NCBI GenBank assembly: GCA_963971575.1
Contig: OZ020611.1
Coordinates: 4,972,882 to 5,036,881 of the forward strand
From: Liopterus haemorrhoidalis
Taxonomy: Eukaryota; Arthropoda; Insecta; Coleoptera; Dytiscidae
Direction: 5' to 3'
DNA: 64,000 bases
A program made the translations under genes and the position numbers. Below, piece after piece: positions 24,701-33,233 of the stretch. The notes beneath the pieces are model-generated. The model saw only the letters and a program-made list of their open reading frames with translations, was not told where the DNA came from and did no database searches. Position 1 is the first letter of the stretch; every line of letters starts with the position of its first letter.

Positions 24701-27189
24701 TACCTACAAAACCCTAAAAAGAATCAAAGCTTGTAGAAATTTCATATAATGTAAAATATAATCGTAACTTATATTTTTCTAATTGGAAATACCATCCTTT
24801 TTCATCACCAAAAAATACAGTATAAGACCCCTGCGGCAACATGTGGATTCGGAGCCGCATGCGGCTCTTTTAGAAAATTTTGTGGCTCTTTGAAAATTGG
24901 CTGGTTTTTATTTTAATATAATTTATTTTTTAATTTTCAACTTTCTGCCTGTACTATACAGGTTTTGTATTGTTCAGAATGTTTTACGGTGCAATTCACG
25001 CCCGGTAATACCCCAAGTTACTGTATATTCCTTTTTAGAAGAAGTTATTTGTTTCGAAAAAAAGTTATCTGTATATGTGAATGTTTTAAGTGCAGAAACA
25101 TTTTTAAATTTTATTAATTTACAAAAACATACGGACAATAACAACGTTATTAATGGAATTTTTTTTTTGCACAAACTATTGTTAACATGCAAGAAGCTTT
25201 TGGAGATAGATTTAAAGAGTTTAGAAAATATAAAGCTACACTAGCTTTTTTGACAAAACCAAATGAAGCAGATATGCAGCAATTACATTTATCACCATTC
25301 CCATTGATTATGTTGACTTTTAGAGAGCGCAAACAGATTTTAATAACCAGATTTTAATAAGAGAAGAATTAAAGGATTTTATTCTATTTTATTTTTATAA
25401 TAACACAACTAAAAATATATTTGAGATTACTACATAAATTCATTTTCCATAGCAACTTCATGTTTTCATAGGGTGCTTGATATATTAAATTGCATACTCA
25501 ACAGATTAATCAGGCTCAATTTGAACTTCAATTATTGCATTTGAAATCCAAAGATTTATGGAATAATATATTCTTAAAACTTAATTCTAAACTGGAAAGT
25601 TTAGAAAGAGAAAAGTGCATTTTATCTTCCCAGAATAAGTGGACCGATATTCACAATCTTCAAAATGTAGATACAGTTAGTTTCGAAGCTTGGAACAGAC
25701 TTCCAAAATCGTGCAATCATTTAAAAAATTAAGCTTTTGGTCTACTGACAATTTTCGGATCCACGTATTACTGTGCGCAGGTCTTTTCACATATGAAATT
25801 AATAAAGAGTCAGTTAAGAAGTTATCTTACTGACCTGAAACTAGAGTGCTGCCTTAAGCTAAAGATTACTGAATATTCACCAAATATTGAAGTCTTATCG
25901 AACACTATGCAGGAGCAATCGTCCCATTGTAATATACTGGCAAGTGCAATAGATACACTTTGTTCCAAACGGTTAGGCGGAACTAAGTAGGCATTTTGTT
26001 CTTTTAGGTTGTCACGAGAAGGGACCTGGCTTGGGTTATTTCATTTTTCACATTGGAATGTCAAAATTTAAAATTCCAACAATGAAACCATGGAAACGAA
26101 TGACATATGTCAAAATTAAATTATTTTTTTTTACATATTTTAATGACAAAAAAATAAATAAATGGGAAATTTGTATTAAGAATGACACAAAAAATTTAAA
26201 TATAAAGAAAATGACATTTTAAAATGATATTAACCTTAATCAAAAAATGTTTATTGTAAGTATGATTTACAAAGCTTAAACAAAACGGCCGAAAAGCACG
26301 ATTTAAACGATGAAAGTAATTAGATTGCAAAATCTAGTTCCGCTTAACCGTTTGGAACAGACTTTATCACAAGCTAAATGTATAAGTAAATATTAATTTA
26401 TTGTAATACTTGATTATTTTAAAATAAATAAACAATTTATAAGTTTTTTTATTAAATATAGCATATATTTTTTAGCGGCTCTTCCATGTTATTGCATTTC
26501 TTTTTCAATATAGATTTTGCTCTTTGTCACCGAAAGGTTGCCGACCAAAGGTACAAGCTATACCAAACCTTTAAGCGGAACTAAATAGAATTTTTATTTT
26601 AGTAAGTTGTCACGAGCTCACTTTTTAATAATTGAAGTGGACTTTTGCTAAACAAAATTATCAAAAGCCTCATTTAAACCTTAAAAGTTATTAGTCTTCA
26701 AAATCTAGCTTAGCTTAAACCAAAGAAACAGACTATATTTTTTCTACTTCTCAATGGTGTATAATTTAGTATATTTATTTTTATAAAAATTGATGTGAAG
26801 TGTGAATTTTCACACATTTCAGGGTTTTGCAGGTATTTAGTAAGTGAATGATGATTATTTTGGATGCGAAAACAAATTTTATATTAAAATATTTTTTTTG
26901 TTAATTTTAATTCGAACGCCTAATACCATTATTTAGGTTTCTAAATATGTGCAGTATTTTTTTTTTTTTATATAGCAAGGTTCATTAAGAATTTTAAAAT
27001 TGCGCCTATGGCTTCCATTGGTTGTTATAAGTTCCGCCCCTCTGATTTCGTGTACATTGAAACAGAATTAAATTATAATTTAAACAATTTCCACTGGCTA
27101 TTAAATTTACGCTTTTAAAAATTAAATGCAACATTTGCCAAAATATAATTACAATTTTGAAAAAATAATTTAAACAACATAGAAATTTA

Positions 27190-27244
<55 letters not shown>

Positions 27245-28757
27245 CTCCAGGGTTCGATCCCTATCGGATCGGGTTACATGGGTGAAAAGTCAGCGTCAAA
27301 TACCACTAGACCAGCACACACGTTAGAGTGTTGCTTGTTACAAAGCTATAACTTGTGTACATTATTAGCCAAAAATCACAAAAAATGCGTTTTTTTCCAA
27401 AAACCTAATCTGATCAAAAATTCCTGTTGAACTATTCCGGTTCACACCAATGTACATTACTTAAAATTTTTTCAGATTTTTAGTTTAAACCATCTGGGCT
27501 ACAGGGTGTGGGACAAAAAATTTTTTGCACAATTTTGGCAAAAATCGCTTCAAAATAATTTATTTTGCAAAAATAAAAATTTGATCGTTAATCCACGTAC
27601 CAAGGGCTTTCATTTGATACCCTACTCAGAATTATAAAAAAATATTTTTTTTTTTCGATGATCACATATTTGTTTATATTTTTAGGGGGATATGTTTTTT
27701 AGATGTTTTAGTATTTTTCCTATGTGCGGGTCAAAGAGTTGTATAAGCATGCCAAATTTCAACTCTCTAGGTTTAGCCGTTTGGCTACAATTTTTACCGA
27801 ACAGACAGACAGACAGAAGACAAAATGACGGTATAAGGGTTTTTTGGTCATACCTACAAAACCCTAAAAATGAAATAAGTTGACCAATCCTTTTATCCCT
27901 CTAAATTTTTGTGTTTTGATCCTATTTTTTTTTCTTCCTCAAAATTTGAAACCGGAACAAGTTAAAATCGGGACTGTCCCTGCCAAACCATAATATCTCA
28001 TCTTCTATAAATAAAACTTGGACACTGAATTAAAAGCAGTACTGGTAAGTTTAAAATTATGATTATAGAAAACTTTGCCACAAGTTCAAAATTGACATTT
28101 CAAGTAATTAAACAGCCACATCAGCTAATCAACTCAAGATAAACAAAATCGTTCTAATTAAAAAAAATAATATTTAATAAACCTTATTTCTATTTTAAGT
28201 ACAGAAATTTATTAAAGTAAAAAATTAATTTACGAACCCTTTATGTCTTATATCCGGAATAGCTCTTTCAACAGATATTAAATCACTGAGCGCAGCATTA
28301 AAACCGTTAACACTATATAATTTATCGTACTGATCACTTTCTTTTGCAGTGAGATGAGCTGGCACTCCGTGTTCTCCGATACCTTTAAAAAAAATAACGT
28401 TTTAATACATTTTCAAATTAAAATCAAATATACACAATTCATAAAAAAATTACCTTTCCGGCTCTTTTCTTTTATAATTAATGCATAATCATGCCAATCA
28501 ATTTTTTCATTATCACTAATTTCATTTTCTATATCCTGAAATTAAAAATAATGTAACGTAAAATTAATTTTTTTTTTTAAACGTACCTTTAAGAAATCCA
28601 TTCTAGGTAATGGCACTGGTTCTTTGCCAAAAGGCGACTGTTTTTCATACTCCCCATGTTCTAAATGTCTTATTATTTTAAAAAATACTATCGTAAAACC
28701 TATTGTAACTCCGGAGAGTATAGAAAATTTCAAAATACTTTTAGTACTTCGTCTCAT
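15530..28757 (-). CDS. GALNT10: Polypeptide N-acetylgalactosaminyltransferase, GALNT10 type, complete, 10 exons
   Basis: Transfers GalNAc from UDP-GalNAc to Ser/Thr, starting mucin-type O-glycans in the Golgi lumen. Exons (transcript order): 28757-28587, 28535-28454, 28382-28238, 23284-23118, 23053-22865, 21042-20865, 19478-19255, 18092-17866, 17588-17334, 15700-15530; 1809 nt, 602 residues, as expected for the family. Seen: short basic N-terminus (MRRSTK), one membrane segment (about 8-29), GT-A domain opening [11 protein letters not shown] (about 147), DSH metal motif (237-239), WGGEQ (340-344), [10 protein letters not shown] with the third metal His (about 368), and a ricin-type lectin domain (about 462-602) with [12 protein letters not shown] and TQKWRFEH. 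The [11 protein letters not shown] and WHKDIRP segments point to GALNT10 rather than GALNT1/5. The start is the first in-frame ATG; the upstream frame begins only with TTG. All junctions are GT-AG; intron 3 has a weak donor (GTTCGT). Symbol by homology only. Confidence 0.95.
15966..16002 (-). other. Hammerhead-like CTGAAGA/GAAA hairpin at the Penelope-like 3' end
   Basis: On the minus strand CTGAAGA is followed by one extra nucleotide, a 6-bp stem GGAAAC/GTTTCC with a 13-nt loop, then GAAA. The strands resemble hammerhead ribozyme core boxes, but the extra base and the unverified stems I and III argue against an active ribozyme. Similar motifs lie at 33475-33501 and 36876-36898. Confidence 0.35.
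15999..16742 (-). pseudogene. Penelope-like element: C-terminal GIY-YIG endonuclease region
   Basis: An uninterrupted 247-residue minus-strand frame lies in GALNT10 intron 9. It contains a cysteine-rich start of the nuclease ([17 protein letters not shown]), [10 protein letters not shown] and a downstream [12 protein letters not shown] segment, the GIY-YIG nuclease characteristic of Penelope-like retroelements. The N-terminal part (about 1-60) is the linker after the RT. The RT that should precede it on the same strand is absent; instead an RT fragment lies back-to-back on the plus strand from 16738. The intact frame suggests recent arrival or chance survival. As a partial copy it cannot be autonomous. 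Confidence 0.85.
16738..16920 (+). pseudogene. Penelope-like RT fragment, inverted relative to the GIY-YIG part
   Basis: Plus-strand frame reads [27 protein letters not shown]...[10 protein letters not shown], the N-terminal RT region of Penelope-like elements up to the FDV catalytic segment. Homology stops at about 16920. The opposite orientation to 15999-16742, with the switch at about 16740, shows an internal inversion or two abutting 5'-truncated copies. Confidence 0.75.
16965..17044 (+). other. Compact GC-rich nested hairpins after the RT fragment
   Basis: In AT-rich surroundings this 80-base block has a GTCGC/GCGAC stem with GAA loop (about 16979-16991), flanked by AAAAC/GTTTT beyond two G-A/A-G mismatches, and then a TAGGGG/CCCCTA outer stem enclosing a GCCC/GGGC hairpin (about 17005-17043). 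Function unknown; structured RNA of the retroelement is one possibility. Confidence 0.45.
17041..17280 (+). pseudogene. Tc1-like transposase C-terminal fragment
   Basis: Frames give [20 protein letters not shown] (second catalytic Asp), then KWPAQ-like RPDLN and [14 protein letters not shown], with stops and a frameshift between. The Glu of the usual NPIENLW is replaced (NTKKNIW). A dead scrap in intron 9 ending about 50 bases before the exon 9 donor. Confidence 0.75.
17334..17588 (-). CDS. GALNT10: GALNT10 exon 9 (lectin domain)
   Basis: Starts [13 protein letters not shown] after a GTTTTAG acceptor, ends QYWKYDV at donor GTAAGT. Codes most of the ricin-type lectin domain, including WHKDIRP and CHGMGGNQ. 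Phase 0 on both sides. Confidence 0.95.
17866..18092 (-). CDS. GALNT10: GALNT10 exon 8
   Basis: Codes [20 protein letters not shown], the end of the catalytic domain, and the linker to the lectin domain ([12 protein letters not shown]). The first codon is split with exon 7. Confidence 0.95.
18215..18320. repeat. Relative of the TGACGTCA TIR element (one end)
   Basis: ATGAGATGACGTCACAGTTGAAAAACTTGATTTGTTG here resembles 13185-13225. Only one end is seen, just upstream of another TIR element. Confidence 0.5.
18399..19131. mobile_element. Non-coding TIR element (~730 bp) in GALNT10 intron 7
   Basis: Left GGATCTATTCTGTATCTTT and right AAGATACAGAATAGACCC are inverted matches, and the inner words GTTAAAAAGTAAC/GTTAATTTTTAAC extend the similarity to about 35 bp. 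No open frame. No clean target-site duplication. Confidence 0.6.
19255..19478 (-). CDS. GALNT10: GALNT10 exon 7 (Gal/GalNAc-transferase motif)
   Basis: Codes [23 protein letters not shown] and [10 protein letters not shown], the substrate-binding block and third metal ligand. Split codons at both ends join to exons 6 and 8. Confidence 0.96.
19664..20510 (+). repeat. Family B repeat, copy 2, with an intact first exon
   Basis: Begins at ATAGGGGATACGCATAAAA and shares its whole length, inverted, with 5941-6690; its first ~220 bases recur at 23337-24050. It contains the ATG exon 19974-20104 and, further on, CTGTGTAGGCTGTACG repeats. It looks like the 5' part of a multi-copy gene carried by a mobile element. 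No terminal repeats were recognised. Confidence 0.65.
19974..20104 (+). CDS. Putative first exon of a multi-copy YqaJ/SWIM-type gene
   Basis: ATG frame [20 protein letters not shown] followed by MLMEYMKNN and AEEIRGVKT, ending at a consensus donor GTAAGT (20105). The pattern resembles the N-terminus of arthropod proteins with SWIM and YqaJ-like nuclease domains (F-V, LP-id-FM, E-RG-K). No second exon was found in the window, so this is an isolated, probably non-functional fragment in GALNT10 intron 6, in antisense orientation to that gene. Confidence 0.5.
20865..21042 (-). CDS. GALNT10: GALNT10 exon 6
   Basis: Codes [32 protein letters not shown] and [12 protein letters not shown]. Flanked by AG at 21043-21044 and donor GTAAG. 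Confidence 0.94.
21094..22761. repeat. ~1.6-kb block flanked by ~37-bp direct repeats in GALNT10 intron 5
   Basis: AATGTAATTGTCCAAATTAA...GGGCTCTAAATAC occurs at about 21094-21131 and again at 22724-22760 in the same direction. Between them is low-complexity DNA with recurring phrases (AGCTACAATTT, TATCTCG, AAAAACGATTTT). Near the right side TTTTTCATTTCAG precedes a short frame [15 protein letters not shown] (22678-22713) that looks like a terminal exon, but nothing supports it further. Confidence 0.45.
22865..23053 (-). CDS. GALNT10: GALNT10 exon 5 (DxH motif)
   Basis: Codes [28 protein letters not shown] and [17 protein letters not shown], including the Asp-Ser-His manganese/UDP site. Confidence 0.96.
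23118..23284 (-). CDS. GALNT10: GALNT10 exon 4 (start of GT-A fold)
   Basis: Codes [20 protein letters not shown] and [12 protein letters not shown], the first strand of the nucleotide-binding fold and the DD nucleotide-contact site. Confidence 0.96.
23337..24050 (+). repeat. Family B repeat, copy 3 (5' part), split by an insertion
   Basis: ATAGGGGATACGCATAAAA to AACTACAT (23337-23370) resumes at TTGATATGTTAATG (23873) through CTAAACGGCCCAGA (about 24045). It stops before the exon seen in copy 2. Confidence 0.7.
23371..23872 (+). repeat. Inserted ~500-bp repeat with 5' hairpin and TG/TCTG tract
   Basis: Starts TTTTTACTTGCCC, folding with GGGCAAGT 17 bases on, includes a (TG)n/TCTG tract (23513-23545), and ends AGGGCAAGTC...CGCCACTGG. 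It disrupts family B copy 3. The layout (T-run, hairpin, TGTC microsatellite) parallels the sense start of family A, though the sequences differ. Confidence 0.55.
24090..24722 (-). repeat. Family A repeat, diverged copy
   Basis: Carries family A phrases (AAAATTCCTCTCGTACG, GGTCAAAAAGTTGTACAAG, CAGCCGTTTGGCTACAA, CATACCTACAAAACCC) with heavy divergence. No tRNA-like module. Confidence 0.6.
25170..25930 (+). pseudogene. hAT transposase, C-terminal remnant
   Basis: Plus-strand frames show [17 protein letters not shown], then a helical stretch [17 protein letters not shown], and finally [20 protein letters not shown] followed by [16 protein letters not shown], the hAT dimerisation (hATC) segment. 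Several frameshifts and stops separate the pieces. A vertebrate-style ZBED5/SCAND3-like transposase is the closest type. Confidence 0.75.
25956..26364. mobile_element. MITE family M1 copy in the hAT element
   Basis: Ends CACTTTGTTCCAAACGG...CCGTTTGGAACAGACTT, TA on both sides (25954-25955, 26365-26366). 409 bp, non-coding. Confidence 0.88.
26557..26735. repeat. Decayed, internally deleted MITE M1 copy
   Basis: CCAAACCTTTAAGCGGAACT at the left and AAATCTAGCTTAGCTTAAAC at the right correspond to the M1 ends; the middle is shortened. Confidence 0.6.
26788..27878 (-). repeat. Family A composite repeat, copy 4
   Basis: Full-length relative of 3794-4924 inside GALNT10 intron 3, from GATGTGAAGTGTGAATTTTC to CATACCTACAAAACCC. 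An (AT)n tract (27193-27237) separates the A-rich part from the tRNA-like module (27238-27316). A TCTG microsatellite lies at 27800-27817. Confidence 0.75.
27238..27316 (-). ncRNA. tRNA-like module inside family A copy 4
   Basis: On the minus strand CTGGTCTAGTGGTATTTGA (A-box-like) is followed about 50 nt on by GGGATCGAACCCTGG (B box matching GWTCRANNC). Flanks match copy 1 closely but the module itself is very different from that copy. Confidence 0.55.
28238..28382 (-). CDS. GALNT10: GALNT10 exon 3
   Basis: Codes [37 protein letters not shown] and IRHKG. The donor is GTTCGT, a weak site, starting the longest intron (4953 bp). Confidence 0.93.
28454..28535 (-). CDS. GALNT10: GALNT10 exon 2
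   Basis: Codes [20 protein letters not shown] and KEKSRK, part of the stem region. Confidence 0.92.
28587..28757 (-). CDS. GALNT10: GALNT10 exon 1 (start, signal anchor)
   Basis: ATG at 28755-28757; [11 protein letters not shown] then a hydrophobic run to about residue 29, then a charged stem ending LPRMDFLK at donor GTACGT. The upstream in-frame TTG (28794-28796) is not a likely start. Confidence 0.92.
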
Positions 28758-29371
28758 TGTTATCTTACTATTAACATCTGTAAAATTCAAAGCCAAATTA
28801 CTAACTAATTAAAACATCCACGTTTCAAGCGGTAAATAAAATATTGTGTTGTATCAGTATTTTGCGAGATAAGATAACCTTCAAAATTTATACTAGAGTT
28901 TATACGTATCGTATACTTACATTATACGTAGGTTTTTTTGTTCTATTTTATCAATATATGCTTTCACAGCATTTTATTAAATTAAAAATGTAATATTTGG
29001 CACTTAATATACGTGTTTGTTTTCTTATGCCATGTACACAACCACAGAACATATAAGAAGAACGGACAGTCCCAGCAAGAAAATTTAGTACGTCTAACAG
29101 CGCTCCTACGAACCAGCCAAATACTAAAAAACTGAACCGCCAAATTTGAATTACACTATCAGTTTTAGGTTTATAATTATTGTATGAAATATATATTTTT
29201 TTGTGTATTGCAACATTTTGTTATTTATATTAACAAAAGTTTTACAATAAACAAAAAAATACATATATTTAAAAACCTGTAATAATATATATAAGGAATC
29301 TAAATAAATAAATTTAAATAAAAGATCTAAGCTATTTATTTTTGGAACACAAAATTACATTATAATTACTG
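28758..29371. other. Presumed 5' UTR/promoter side of GALNT10; no motif fixed
   Basis: Upstream DNA of GALNT10 on the minus strand. AT-rich; no TATA or initiator can be assigned with confidence. Confidence 0.4.
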
Positions 29372-29522
29372 AGAAATAAAATAACTTTCTTTTGGACTGT
29401 CAATATTTATTTTAGAAACAAAACTTTTCACTGTTAGAAATACAGCTGTTTATCTAACAGCGAAACGTTGTGATTCGAAAATAAATACTGACTGTCCAAA
29501 AGTAGAGTTATTTTATTTTTCA
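29372..29522. mobile_element. Foldback element, ~43-bp arms with inner stem
   Basis: GAAATAAAATAACTTTCTTT...ATTTATTTT pairs with AAAATAAATACTGACTG...GTTATTTTATTTTTC. The ~60-nt centre has a second stem CTGTTAGA/TCTAACAG. Non-coding palindrome. Confidence 0.75.
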
Positions 29523-30570
29523 TATACTATTATCTGGACATTAACATAATTTACAAAAGAAAACACAAAACACAATATCAAAATAAACAAAACTAATTAA
29601 CTCCAAACTAAAAATAATGGCAGTTACTCAGCGACTTAAAAACAACACAACACGAAGCTACTGGTCGTTCGAAGTCGGCTACGTTCGTAATATATCTATT
29701 TATTTTGCATTCTCTCGCCATCTCTGAACCGGTCAAAAACTAAAACAGTTGTCCAAGGTCGGTCCATAAGAGTGTCACCCGGGTGTACACAACTAACTTC
29801 TTTCAGTTTTGATGTCGGCTACATCACTTATTAGCATACACGCACAACAGGTTTCTAAAAATTAATGATCAAATCTAAACATCAAACTAATACCGTTATT
29901 TTTATCTTATAACATTTTTTGGATATTTATCTGAGAATTTTGGAAAAGGTCGCCCACCTCACAAAAACCTGCTTACCTTTGATGTTGTTTGGTTAATTTT
30001 GCAATGTTTTCTAAATCAACACAACAATTGAACATAACAAATAACAATGAATAAAATTTTATTTATTTTAAACTAATTTGAAAAATACGAAACGTCAAAT
30101 GTCAAAATGACGCCTGCGCAAAATTTTTATTTAAAATTTATTTTAGGTGGGTGTTAATTAAAATTACCACCCACAAATTAATTTACATTATTACCTTACA
30201 ACAAACAAGTCGCTGATGTTGTTCTAGATAAGTAACTAGGACAAAATTATTGCTAAGAACTGATGTGAGCTGTGAATTATCACACATTTTAGCACTAAAT
30301 AAGTGAAAGTATATTTTTTTAGTAAAAAATCGCGCCAAAATAACAGTTATTTATACAAGGAGTGCGCAAAATGTCATTTATGTATGAGTGGGAAGTTTAT
30401 TACGAGCAGCAAACGAGTGATGATAAACTTACGTTATATACAATATTTTTTCTACGACCACAATTCCGTTAACAATCAATTATGAAAAATATATAAAAAA
30501 TGCAATGACAGTTCTATTTTTATATTTTTAAACATCAAAATTATAACAAGCTAAATGGTATTTAAAAAAA
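29523..30570. other. No gene; short family A 3'-end fragment at about 30255-30310
   Basis: GATGTGAGCTGTGAATTATCACAC (30260) followed by AATAAGTGAA resembles the 3' end of family A. Nothing else is recognised. Confidence 0.45.
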
Positions 30571-30636
30571 TATTGATGTGAAGTGTAAATTTTCACACAT
30601 TTCAGGGTTTTGTAGGTATTTAATAAGTGTAAGAAG
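30571..30636 (-). repeat. Family A 3'-end fragment
   Basis: TTGATGTGAAGTGTAAATTTTCACAC through TTTAATAAGTG matches family A and is then cut by the hAT MITE at 30637. Confidence 0.7.
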
Positions 30637-30933
30637 CAGTGGTGGCGGTAGCTTTTAATATATGGTGGGCCAGGAAATATTGGAAGGGGGGGGTCATTTT
30701 TTATAGTTATAAATATTAATGAAAATATGATGGTTTTGAATTTTCAAAAGATGAAAGCCCTTGATCCACTTCTATCTTTCACAATTCGAAATATTCCCAA
30801 AAACGAACCGGGCAGTTAGTTTTATCTAAAATTTTAAAATTTCTCCAAACATATCTGGGGGGGGGGCAGCTGGAGGCCAGAACAATATTTAAGAAGGCCT
30901 GGGCCCCCCGGATCGCCGCTGGCGTCACCACTG
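30637..30933. mobile_element. hAT MITE (297 bp)
   Basis: CAGTGGTGGCGGTAGC and GGCGTCACCACTG are inverted hAT-type ends, flanked by imperfect 8-bp repeats GTAAGAAG / GTAATAAA. Contains G- and C-runs, no frame. Confidence 0.7.
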
Positions 30934-31067
30934 GTAATAAACCAATAGAATACTTGAAGTCTAGTAGAGTGCTTTTCTCAGGAGTTGGGGCCAGGGGCGT
31001 TTTCGTATATGCGCCAAACCATGACGTAAAACCAATCGCAATGCAGTTTACAGCCTGATCTACATCC

Positions 31068-31080
31068 GTTGCTTAGCAAC
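31068..31080. promoter_or_regulatory. Perfect X-box (RFX-type) palindrome
   Basis: GTTGCTTAGCAAC is a perfect X-box with a 1-nt spacer. CCAAT words (31030 and 31121 areas) and TGACGTAA (31022) lie near, but no adjacent gene is seen, so a function is not supported. Confidence 0.3.
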
Positions 31081-31375
31081 CGAGCGACTGTACGAATCCA
31101 GGTTTCTGCGCTTAATGGCCAATAAAACAATATTATTAAAGAAAAATGTTTCTGCGCAGGTGACGCCTCATCTCGTGGGCAAAGCATTCTATAATATTTC
31201 TTCTATAATCACGTCAAAATCAACAAGTTTTAATAATCATATTTATTCGATATTTGATTAATAAGAGCTTTCCTTTAATTTTTTAAACTAAATTTAAATA
31301 ATTTGCAAACATTTCGTTAAAATAAAATTTAAATAAAAAAAATTATGTGAAGTGTGAATTTTCACACATCAGGGT

Positions 31376-31596
31376 ATTTTTTTTTTTTTTTCAATATTCA
31401 ATGGATTTTTTATTTTAATACTGTTGAATCAAAAAATGCTGTTATCGCTGCCTTATCCTACCCACGATTTAAAAATAAATGGTTTCCTTGTGTGGAATCT
31501 TTTTACCACGAAGAGCTGTTAAGTCATTTCAAACAGGCAACTGTAGTAGAAATTACTTCAAGGAGTTCAAAAAATAACGATGCAGAGGCTCTAGTA
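31376..31596 (+). pseudogene. hAT/ZBED-like transposase scrap with direct-repeat flanks
   Basis: Begins with a T-run and encodes SKNAVIAALSYPRFKNKWF, like the SHPRFK segment of ZBED-type hAT proteins. CACATCAGGG lies on both sides, as if a target-site duplication had formed on insertion into family A. Confidence 0.5.
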
Positions 31597-31928
31597 CACA
31601 TCAGGGTTTCGCAGGTATAGTAAATGATGATTATTTGAGATGCCAAAACAAATTTTATGTTTTTATTATTATTTTTTTTTAATTTTAAATTTAGCAATGT
31701 TCAAGATTTTGAAAATTGCGCCTATGGCTTCCATTGGTTGTTTTAAGTCATAACTCCGCCCCTCTGATTTCGTATATTCAATTTCAACAATTTCCACTGG
31801 TTATTAAATTTACGCTTTAAAAAATTAAATGCAACATTTGCCCAAATATAACTAAAATTCTGAAAAAATAATTTAAACAAAATAAAAATGCAAAAAAAAA
31901 CAGAAAAAATATTTTTTTTAGTTTAAAC

Positions 31929-32387
31929 CAGGGCTTCGAACTGGAACTGAACCGGAAACCGAACACCGAAAAAAACCGTTATTTATTGTCGTTTATGTGA
32001 GTGAATATAAAATACATTTTATTTAAGATTAATTTTTAAACTGATGAGCAGAAAAAAATCGTTATTCGTAATTTTTTAACTAATGCGCTACTATTATTTC
32101 GGAAGAGGGGAGTTGAACGCACAGAACCCCCCCCCCCCCCCACTGGCAGCGATCTTGGTATGATTATCAGAGAATAAGGAATAAAATGTTCTTCTAAATT
32201 ATAGTAGAAAATAAATTTCTAATACAAATAAAAGCATTTAAAAATTTATCACTCGACTCGGAACTGAACCGAAAACCGAAAACCGTTATTTTTGCCGGAA
32301 CGAAAACCGGAACCGAACCGATATATATATTTTTTAATTGAACCGGAACGAAAACCGAAACGAAAAAAATAACGGTTCGAAGCCCTG
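31929..32387. mobile_element. hAT MITE (459 bp) with exact 8-bp duplication
   Basis: Ends CAGGGCTTCGAAC...GTTCGAAGCCCTG; perfect duplication GTTTAAAC at 31921-31928 and 32388-32395. Subterminal ACCGGAAC/ACCGAAC words are repeated many times near both ends. No frame. A C-run lies at 32128-32142. Confidence 0.92.
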
Positions 32388-32959
32388 GTTTAAACCATCT
32401 GGGCTACAGGGTGTGGGACAAAATTTTTTTTGCACAATTTTGGCAAAAATCGCTTCGAAATAATTTATTTTGCAAAAATAAAATTTTGATCGTTAATCCA
32501 CATACTAAGGACTTTCATTGATACCCTCTCAGAATTTAAAAAAAATATATATTTTTTTAAATTCTGCAGATCCATTTTATTAATATATTCTCAAATTAAT
32601 GTATCGTTGTTAATTCTATGACCGCCACTGTATTTGTTTATATTTTTAGGGGGATATGTTTTTTAGATGTTTTAGTATTTTTCCTATGTGCGGGTCAAAG
32701 AGTTGTATAAGCATGCCAAATTTCAACTCTCTAGATTTAACCGTTTGGCTACAATTTTAACCGAACAGACAGACAGACAGACAGTCAGATAAACAAATAT
32801 ACAGACAGACGACAAAATGACGGTATAAGGGTTTTTTGGTCATACCTACAAAACCCTAAAAATACTCCTAAACAAACTCCGCGGTCATCGACCCATGCTA
32901 TTCTACCCTAATCATGTCTCTGCAGGTTCCTTCACTATTCTCATCTCTTCTATCTAACA

Positions 32960-33219
32960 GCCAACGTGGTGGCCGAGCGCATTTAGTCGTGTAGTTTGTA
33001 CTGGTGGAAACCCAGTACGACTGTCCGGTCTGTGGTTCGAGACTGCTTCGTTGGTGATATTATTCGGGCGAGAATAATATGTTTACATTACTCTTATTTT
33101 CACAATCATTCACCCTTCATCCAGGTGTAGGATGAAGGGCTCGCCCCCTGGCATCGGCGATTAGCCTCGTTGCAGAAATAAAGGCCGATGTAAAATAAAT
33201 AATATAATAATAATAATAA
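32960..33219 (+). mobile_element. tRNA-derived SINE with 14-bp target-site duplication
   Basis: Head GTGGTGGCCGAGCGCATTTAG (A box) and GTGGTTCGAGACTGC (B box), spaced as in a Leu/Ser-type tRNA with long variable arm, then a tRNA-unrelated body and an AATAAT tail. TCTTCTATCTAACA flanks both sides (32946-32959 and 33220-33233). Likely mobilised in trans by a non-LTR element and transcribed by pol III. Complete. Confidence 0.92.
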
Positions 33220-33233
33220 TCTTCTATCTAACA

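Larger units (their letters stand above)
24828..26548 (+). mobile_element. hAT element remnant with nested MITE M1
   Basis: Left end GACCCCTGCGGCAAC...GCCGCATGCGGCTCTTT and right end GCTCTTTGTCACCGAAAGGTTGCCGAC (26518-26545) are typical of hAT elements related to ZBED/SCAND3 genes. Transposase pieces lie between (25170-25930). MITE M1 (25956-26364) sits near its 3' end. Confidence 0.7.
31343..32868 (-). repeat. Family A copy 5 with two insertions
   Basis: Family A from GTGAAGTGTGAATTTTCACAC to CATACCTACAAAACCC, interrupted at 31376-31596 by a hAT-coding scrap and at 31929-32387 by a hAT MITE. The tRNA-like module is missing. The TCTG tract (32766-32815) is expanded. Confidence 0.7.

Noticed and set aside
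27193..27237. (AT)n tract as replication origin or regulatory site
   Set aside because: Ordinary microsatellite expansion at the A-rich part of a family A copy.
28758..28796. Upstream extension of GALNT10 to an MALNFTD start
   Set aside because: The first codon is TTG, not ATG; the ATG at 28755-28757 gives the expected signal-anchor N-terminus and family length.
31000..31150. RFX/CCAAT/CRE promoter of an unseen gene
   Set aside because: The motifs are suggestive but no coding exon or transcript signal follows on either strand.
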